DNA of 64,000 nt from Trichostrongylus colubriformis (lineage: Eukaryota; Nematoda; Chromadorea; Rhabditida; Trichostrongylidae), in NCBI GenBank assembly GCA_963978905.1, contig OZ022256.1, positions 15,793,863-15,857,862 of the forward strand, given 5' to 3'. The position numbers and the translations under genes are program-made. Of the stretch, positions 57,238 to 64,000 are shown piece after piece. Within the stretch, counting starts at the first letter, position 1, and the number at the start of each line of letters is the position of its first letter. Under the pieces are notes generated by a model that had not been told where the DNA came from, searched no databases, and saw nothing but the letters and a program-made list of their open reading frames with translations.

Positions 57238-58955
57238 GATGTAGCATTTCTTGTATCCTTCCCTTCATTTGTGTTCCATTCAACTATACTAAGCTCATGG
57301 TGCAACCAACATAGGATCCTTCATGTGTTCAAATGTGATTAGCAGTGCAGCTCAACCAAATCGATCACATATGCAGCAGCAGCAGCTGGTTACTTTCTTC
57401 GTCCAGTTTGGCCACATTATGTTTTTTTTTGTTCGTAAGACTAATGGGTACAATGCCGTTTTTCGTCGTATTTCTTCAGTGTCAGTGTTTTGGTTTCCTC
57501 CTTCTCTTCAGAGCGTCCTCTGTTTGGTGACAGATAGCGTGAGATGACACAACACTCACATCCATTTTTCATCTAGTGTTTCACTAGTCTTTGGGTCAAA
57601 CCTAATCGCCGGTGCGCGTGGGACCGCGTAGAATTGACGTCAGCATTTCTCCCTGTCGTCCTGCTGAACAACGCCCAGTTCATCCGAAATCGGCCCACCT
57701 CTCTTGAATCAATCGATCAGTACAATATAAAGGAGCAAAATTGCCTTAGTATTCTTCCTTTGCAGTTGCAGCAATATTATGGAAGAGAGAGTGTTCACTC
57801 ACACGTATTCTTATATTCTTTCTCTATGATTGTGTTCTAAAGTGTTTATCTCTGCGTCCTTCATAAACTGTTGTGTATTGTCGACATATTCGTGTACCCT
57901 TTCCTCGCGGTATATTTATCCGTTCGTATCTTTTTACAACAATTCGTTTTTTTACATCCATGTATTCCCATCCGATCGTAGAAGTGTTGGAAACCCCGTT
58001 GGTAACGTTTGCCTTCTATTTCTTCATGTAAAACTTATGCATTTGAGGTAAAGCGTGAGGTATGTTCATGTTTCCGAGAACTGAGTCTTTGATAAGGATA
58101 TTTCGCGTATCCCATCCGTAATTTTTCGTTTGTCACATATCTCAAAATAAAGCCCTGATGTCATTGGTTGGGTCAATGCGCCCACTAAATGGTTGGTTGA
58201 TACAAACATTATTTAGTATTTTTCTGAAAGAGTAGAAGAATTTTTGCTTTCCATGTAATTTCCAAAAATGCATTGTAATTTCGTGAAAAAGGAGATCCGC
58301 ACGGTCGTCTCTGGGTGATTCGATCGAACGTGTCCTGGGACTTTCCTCGCTAGATGTGAAGGGGTCTGCAGACGCATTGAGTATCTGCCGCCTGCAGTGA
58401 CCAGTAATCGTCGGTTTCAGCAGCGTCTTAGAATATGAAAGCAATTTAAGCAAGGTATATGGAGTGGGAGTACCGTCAGCAACCAGTCAAGATGTGTTTT
58501 AGACTGACCCTGTATAATCAGATACGGTGGAAATGAGACCCCTCTGATTCCTTCTACGGGTTGAAGTCACGCTTTGTATTATTCCCTTTACAGACATTGT
58601 GCATTTAGCAATTATTCCAGTCCCCTGAAAACGGGTAATAATCACCATTTCGGAATTTTTTTTTGGATTCATGAGGGTGAATATTAGGTGTTGGTGTTAT
58701 CATACATCTAGGAGGGTTTGTGCGGATACCAGTGTTGTTTCATAAAAGGTCGATTCTCGAAGTTAATTCTTGTTTTGATGGTGTTTGGCCCTCTCGATAC
58801 AGCTTGAGCAGTGCAACACGCGCTAAAAACAGTCCAAATTGGCAAATCTGGACTTCCACCCATGCCAAGTATTCCATGTCAGGAAATTCGGAGAATGTTC
58901 GCTTGGCGTGCTTAATTGGTTTAACTAATGCTTTCTTGAATATTGATCGGACAGG
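57238..58955. other. HECTD1 3' flank and intergenic
   Basis: It contains the likely 3' UTR and low-complexity T/C-rich sequence. ATAAA-type words occur at 58146 (AATAAA). No other gene is seen, and I do not see an operon-like short spacer to the next gene. Confidence 0.5.
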
Positions 58956-61728
58956 ATGTCACTCCCAACAGTGATGCGTGATACACAGCTGGTTGGACAA
59001 CATCTTTTTGATCATACTCCGGTTGTACGGACAGAAATCGAGCGATTTGTTGAAAGGTTGGAGTTTGTTTGAGTCTCTGAGATCGGGTGTGGACCTTCGT
59101 ATTTTCAGATTCGAGAGAAATGAGCGGCATCGCGAGTTTGACGGCATTCTTCGGGCTAGCCATGCAGTGAGTTTTTGGACTCATTCGTCATTATAATGTG
59201 TAATGTGTTCCCGTTATTCTCATGGGAAAGTTGTTAGAATCCTATTTAGCTGATCGAAGCTGCTGAAACACCAGTTGAAGCACTCTTTAACACCGGCAAA
59301 ATGCAGTCGTTGACAAGTGATGTGAATCATCTGACGGAAAGAATACAGAAACTCTCTGAGCCGAAATATGGCAAGGTAAGGAATTGCTGTGATCATGCGT
59401 GACTATTTAGCGATTCTGAGGATGGCTAGTCAAAAATTCGGTTTTCGGGAACAGTCACGGTATAATGGGTCAACCTTTTAGTATTTCTCATCCAAGTGCC
59501 TTATTCACTAAATCTGATGTGGTTTGATATTCGTTGCTGTGCTGTCTTTATGAGGGGGCCCTCATCTCAAAAAAAGACGAACAAATTTGTTTCGTTCTAC
59601 ACACTTGACTTATATTTGTCTATGCCTCAATGGGAGAGTGTCACGACGGCACGGACGCTTCTACCCCGCAATATCACACACCGCGCTCGCTCTCACCATT
59701 GCCTACGCGGCCGGAAGATACATGAGTCGCCGGCCCTCTCGGAGAGGACTTTTCCTGCATTTCGCACAAGATACAGCCTACACCTATGACCACATTGAGA
59801 GTGGACCCACGTTCCGTTTATGATATCCCAACGGACCGGTTACTACGAGGAATGCAACAACTAATCATCAAATAGACTGGCATGGCAACTTCATGATAGG
59901 ACAAATACCAATTTGAATTAATAAGTGTCCATGTTCTACGCAATGAGGTCAATGGCAACAGTGAATGAAAAAGCATTGCAAACAGTTAACGCGAAATGAC
60001 CATGTAAAGAAAGCCTAGGTACTCACGGGTCAAACCCAGGCTCTCATCTCTCCGGGGGACTGGCAAGGATCCATCCCTCGACCGCACGTCCATGTGCGAT
60101 GTCCGACGTTGTTGACCATGACGCGATAGCACAGACAGCAATAGACACGAGGTGCTACGGCCGAGCGTGAGCAGGTGCCAAATACCGGCTATGACTGGAT
60201 TGGAGCTGGCTGGGCACGGCTCACTGTGAATGACGGCGTTGAGAATGGACGGCGACTGGCGACTGTCGGATCGGAGCGTACACACAATGACACTGACGGC
60301 GTGGGACGCCTTATAAAGGCGTCTACCCGCCACTTCCAGAACGTTTGACCGGCAGGTCGGAACCCGCGCGCCTGCCAGGTGTGATCTACGGTGAGTCGGA
60401 CAAAAGTCACGACAGAGAGACCCTCTTTGCCTTCCTAGAGCTTAAGCAAAAATAGCGCCGGACGCTGAGCGCAGTGAGGTCCTTTCTATATCCGCTCGGG
60501 CTTTTTTATCATGCGAGCTGATTCTATGGTATGTAAGATATTGAGACTGACTACTTATCGGTCTTGACACCTAGTGAAAATCGGCACATTTCACTCAGAA
60601 GAGGTGACTTATGGCGAAACTTGAAAAAGGTGGCTTGGGGTCTTGTCACGATTTCACAGGTCGTGCAGTCGTACCTCCTCCGGTAGTTGCCTGTGTGGGC
60701 GCGATACGTTCGGGGCATGCTAACTTCGCCCATCGCTCGTCAGCAATCTACCCCCACGGGCTAGTGACGCAGAATGGCGCGAAAGGGAGTTTTGCAGAGC
60801 ACCCGTACTTTCATATTCCACATTCTGCCAAAATTACACCCTCCGTTGTCTGTGAAATTTCCATAGCAGTCATTTTCTTGATGCGTGCCATCGAAATTTA
60901 CCAAATTTCTTCCGAAGCCTCAGCTCCCTTTGTGCTGCTATTGAACATGCCTACCACTCAAGCTCTTGAACAGGACTTGTGGGACTATGGTGGTCATTTT
61001 GACTAAGTATATATAGGCTGAATGAGCCTTCTTCTATGAATCTTATTGATTTCTTGGATCTTGGAGTGGGTGGTAAAAATAACTCACGAATGAGTGCAGT
61101 GGGTGGCACCCTAGGCACGTGACCGTTCAATACAGTAATAGTCTCCTGCAGCAATGCCTTTGGTATTATTATGGTGGCTTAAAGACACTGGGAGGTGGCA
61201 ATTTAGGCTCACGGTACTCGCTCGTAGTTCGGCACACACTATTGTTCACATGACGCCTTGCCATGACGTCCGGTGTGAATGGTTTGATATTTCCATTATA
61301 AACCTCCCTGTCACTGTTTCACTTGCTTGGTTCTGTTTGTTGTTTCATTTGCTTAACATCATCATGGACAAAATAAATTCCACCTTCTTGGTCCGTCGTC
61401 GGCAGGTAACTCGGCCACTGGAGCGTACGATGAAGAGCGCTAAGTTTTTAATATGGCACCAGGAACGCATTTTCCAACGTGTACTTTGCTACATATTCTC
61501 TTATGGGCTCAAACGTTCGTTTACCGAAAATAGTGTTTTCAAATACGCCTACCCTCCTTGCCCCTCTTCCGGTGCCTTTAAACGACTGATGTACATCAAC
61601 TGAAGTGACCATATTTACATGGAATCTGTTTACAGGAACACGCTGACTATCTAGCTGAAGTGGCTAAAAACCAAAAAGAATGGTTGGAGTTACGTCGATC
61701 TGAAGCGCTGTTGAAGTTGAGAAAATGA
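58956..61728 (+). CDS. BLOC1S5 (Muted)-like subunit of the BLOC-1 complex
   Basis: Four exons, 58956-59056, 59109-59166, 59250-59375 and 61636-61728, join in phase to 378 nt (125 residues). The acceptor-like ACAG directly before the ATG suggests trans-splicing. The sequence LFDHTPVVRTEIERFVERFE aligns with the human Muted stretch LLDHRPVIQGETRYFVKEFE, and the downstream parts (LTSDVNHLTERIQKL, HADYLAEVAKNQKEWLELRR) align with its coiled-coil half. The whole chain is predicted helical and coiled-coil, with no signal peptide or membrane segment. Known family role: BLOC-1 directs cargo to lysosome-related organelles (gut granules in worms). The protein is shorter than human Muted (187 residues), lacking its N- and C-terminal tails. 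The last intron (2260 nt) is expanded by repeats. The family call rests on remembered alignment, so it is good but not certain. Confidence 0.72.
59376..61635. other. Expanded last intron of the BLOC1S5-like gene
   Basis: It contains a GC-rich block at about 60000-60420 with a central GCCTTATAAAGGC palindrome, and a family G repeat (60590-60960). The GC-rich block looks like foreign inserted sequence, possibly a solo terminal repeat, but no matching partner was found in the window. No alternative exon is evident. Confidence 0.5.
60590..60960. repeat. Dispersed repeat, family G, copy 2
   Basis: It shares AGAAGAGGTGACTTATGGCGAAACT, TTGTCACGATTTCACA, GGGCTAGTGACGCAGAATG and TTCCACATTCTGCCAAAATTACACC with 32920-33340 and 63490-63690. 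Confidence 0.65.
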
Positions 61729-62983
61729 AAAGTATCTAAGGAATTGTCTATGAGAGGACTTACGTTGTTGGTATGTACGGCTTTGATGGTGAACAATCAA
61801 CTCTTTGTTTCGCAGAACCTTTCCAGGTACATATCTTCCTTGCGTGTGTGCCATCAGGGCAAAAAATTCGCTTTACGAAGTCTGGCATGCAAAGCAATAT
61901 TGCGAGCTGTCCTATTTGTCCTATTGGATGGGTTCTCTAGCAATAATGATGCTCTATGGCTTCAGCGTAATCGCTTCCGGACTCCTGTTCGCCGCCTCTA
62001 TCCAGCGCCATTTCGTCGCGCGTCAAACGCGGTCACGCAAATTTTTTGTCTTAATGGCACAAACCTATCTTCCTGGATGGTACCGCATGTATGATGATGT
62101 GGAAATTTTATGTAATTCTCTTTTCGCTGAGCGTAGTTTCCAGGAAATTTTGTTTCATACGTCTAATTCCACATATATACTGTGGAGTATGTTTTGTATA
62201 CATTCGAGCCGTTGTTAGAACAGCCACTGCGAACAATATCTATTCGAAGAATTTCTGGCTGTTGTATATCATATGCTTTACTGTTTCTAGTGCTTGCTAA
62301 AAATCTGTGATATTCTGATAGATTTGGGCATTGTCTTCAATCGTCTTAATCTTCTCAATCTTATTTATCATATCTTACATCATCCATCATCACCTCAATG
62401 TTTCATGTGCCCGTGCGGCAAAAAACTCGATAAAGCAAAAAACTCGATAAAATTCATGTTAGAATTTTAAAACAAATGAATATTTATGCAGCATTCGGAA
62501 TGGAAGTAGAAGTACCGAAAGTACACATGCTTGTCCGGGTAACCATACTGCGGCGCAACCATGGTCCCGTCTGGTGAAGTATTAAAATACTTAATGGTTT
62601 GCACTAAAAAGGCTCATTTGAAGTAGAAAAAAGGGCTCTGTTGCGTGGCAGATCACTGACTGTATCGACTGGTGGCAATTTGTCCTTTTGCTGTGGGATA
62701 TTTTTGCTTTTATTAAATTTTTGGCTGAGCCTTGGCGTAGGAAAGTGATCCCTATCCCCTTCTAAGCTAAGGTGATTAATGTCCATAGTGAGAAGTGCCG
62801 GCGGTGACGGCGTCAAATCGACGCAGGTGAAATTGACGGTGTCGCCGCCGGTGACGGCGTCGTTGCGCATAGTATGGAAGCGGCCTTATAACGACCCCGC
62901 AGCTCGGCATGCCGTTATGCGGTTATGCGGGCGGGGAAGTCGCTGTGAAGGGGCGGGACAACGATGGTAGCCGGCTGGTTCAA
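61729..62983. other. Intergenic, no gene seen
   Basis: AT-rich flank of the BLOC1S5-like gene. At 62797-62862 the word GCCGGYGGTGACGGCGTC occurs twice in tandem-like arrangement. The frames at 61744-62218 have no recognisable domain. Confidence 0.45.
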
Positions 62984-63480
62984 ACGGGTGTATGTCGTTT
63001 GGCGCGATACCGTGCGCTAATCAGCCACTCTGGGGGCAGGGGTTTTACTACCACCGCAAGGAAGGTTGTCCGACGCATCTTCTGCGTCTCACAACTCGTC
63101 CACATCATCAAACCCTTCCGCTTCGCGGCGGTGCACTCGCGGCGCCACCAGTACGATTCGCCGTATCGATTGCCCGAGGGAGAACGGCCGAGCGTGACTG
63201 TTTCACGTCTGCGCTTCCACTCACGCCACACTGCCTCGCATGAAGGCTGCCATGCCCTGCCACTGGCACTCGCACCCGTCGCGCCGCTCGTCGCGCGTGG
63301 GCGCGCGGAAATTCGACCTCGTGACCTCCACCCGAGTACAAGCAGTGATTTCATTTGTTCAAAATGTAGAGGACACGAAGGAAAAGACGCGTCGGATGGT
63401 CTGCGTGAGGGTGGAAGTACCAGCCCCTGCGCTCTATCGGTTCATTGGGGCACGGGACCGCGCCTAACGACCGTCTCCCG
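62984..63480. mobile_element. TIR element, family I copy 2, containing a family B fragment
   Basis: The left part GTATGTCGTTTGGCGCG (62989) and the right part CGCGCCTAACGACCGTC (63460) are inverted and match the arms of the element in the HECTD1 intron. The interior 63120-63340 is the reverse complement of part of 22964-23416, so one element appears nested in another. Long chance frames here result from GC richness. Confidence 0.6.
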
Positions 63481-63489
63481 TTCAGACTC

Positions 63490-63690
63490 GGGCCTGTCTT
63501 CAGTCCACTCCGGCTAGTGACGCAGAGGACGAGAGAGAGACGGGGATTTTCAGGTTCCTATTCCTTGGCTTCCTCGCAGTTTTAGGTCGTTCTTTCTTTG
63601 CTACAGTGCTGAGCACATCTACTAATATTCCACAATCTGCCGAATTTACCCCTTCTGGTGTCTTCAAAGATACTGGGACGAGGGCAATTT
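63490..63690. repeat. Dispersed repeat, family G, copy 3 (partial)
   Basis: It contains CCGGCTAGTGACGCAGAG, a TATAGTGCTGA-like TACAGTGCTGAGC and TTCCACAATCTGCCGAATTT with ACCCCTTCTGGTGTCTT, matching the right half of copy 1. Confidence 0.65.
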
Positions 63691-63851
63691 CGGTTTACGA
63701 TGTGGGATTACATAGTTCGCAGTTGCCGCAGTGCACACACGACACCTTGCTAAGACGTCGAAAGTGAATTCACTAATTGTAATCACACTTTTTTCTTACG
63801 CTTTCGCTTATTCTTCATTTGAGATATGCTCTATATATAAACCAGAAGCTT

Positions 63852-63893
63852 GGTGTGTTTGTTTGTCTGTCTGTCTGTGTGTGTCTATCTGCC
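63852..63893. repeat. Simple repeat (GT/CTGT-rich)
   Basis: A run of GTGTGTTTGTTTGTCTGTCTG followed by TGTGTGTCTATCTG. A similar run is at 28727-28748. Microsatellite-like; no function inferred. Confidence 0.8.
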
Positions 63894-64000
63894 CGCTCAC
63901 CGCATAATGCATTTTTAACTGAACTGCAGCCTGGAGAGGTCGACCTACTGGAGTGCCGCTGCAAGTGTCGAAGCCGGATATAGGAAGATCGTCGAGCCAA

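Noticed and set aside
57238..58955. Operon linking HECTD1 and the BLOC1S5-like gene
   Set aside because: They share a strand, but the 1.7-kb spacer is much longer than the ~100-nt to few-hundred-nt gaps usual in nematode operons, and I see no clear SL2-type signal.
62909..63517. 202-codon plus-strand frame
   Set aside because: It overlaps nested repeat elements found elsewhere in the window, and the encoded sequence is low-complexity with no recognisable family.
1..64000. CRISPR arrays, phage or bacterial operon features
   Set aside because: The window has spliced nematode genes throughout; no spaced short direct repeats of CRISPR type were seen.

Overview
This window is animal nuclear DNA, most likely from a clade V (strongylid or hookworm-like) nematode. 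The evidence is: small GT-AG introns with TTTCAG acceptors; start codons placed directly behind TTTCAG-AC sites, as at spliced-leader trans-splice sites; an intron-dense HECTD1 gene; worm-type ER FKBPs; and many mariner remnants and miniature inverted-repeat elements (MITEs). The species call is inference. Nothing bacterial or viral was seen.

Layout. 1-1.1 kb: a MITE and a 298-bp tandem duplication. 1160-1703 (minus): three phase-consistent exons of an unrecognised gene, open at both ends. 2.4-6.1 kb: a fold-back element and two inverted copies of a ~0.5-kb TIR element. 8317-12234 and 17240-21233 (plus): two tandem paralogues, each with 7 exons and 264 codons. Each encodes a secreted two-domain FKBP ending in KDEL, that is, an ER-lumen peptidyl-prolyl isomerase. 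21.3-36.9 kb: no gene I can support; it is packed with repeats, including a 0.7-kb palindrome of mariner transposase ends, an 890-bp internally deleted mariner with intact inverted ends, and several MITE families. 36913-57237 (plus): a complete HECTD1 (C. elegans hecd-1) HECT-type ubiquitin ligase in 60 exons, all phase-consistent, about 2651 residues. 58956-61728 (plus): a small 4-exon gene that aligns with BLOC1S5 (Muted), a subunit of the BLOC-1 complex. 61.7-64 kb: repeats only.

The genes do not form one pathway. The FKBPs fold secreted proteins in the ER (in worms probably collagens), HECTD1 ubiquitinates proteins in the cytoplasm, and BLOC1S5 acts in lysosome-related organelle biogenesis. 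Exon boundaries were derived by hand from splice sites, reading phase and remembered human HECTD1, BLOC1S5 and FKBP12 sequences; no search or transcript data were available.
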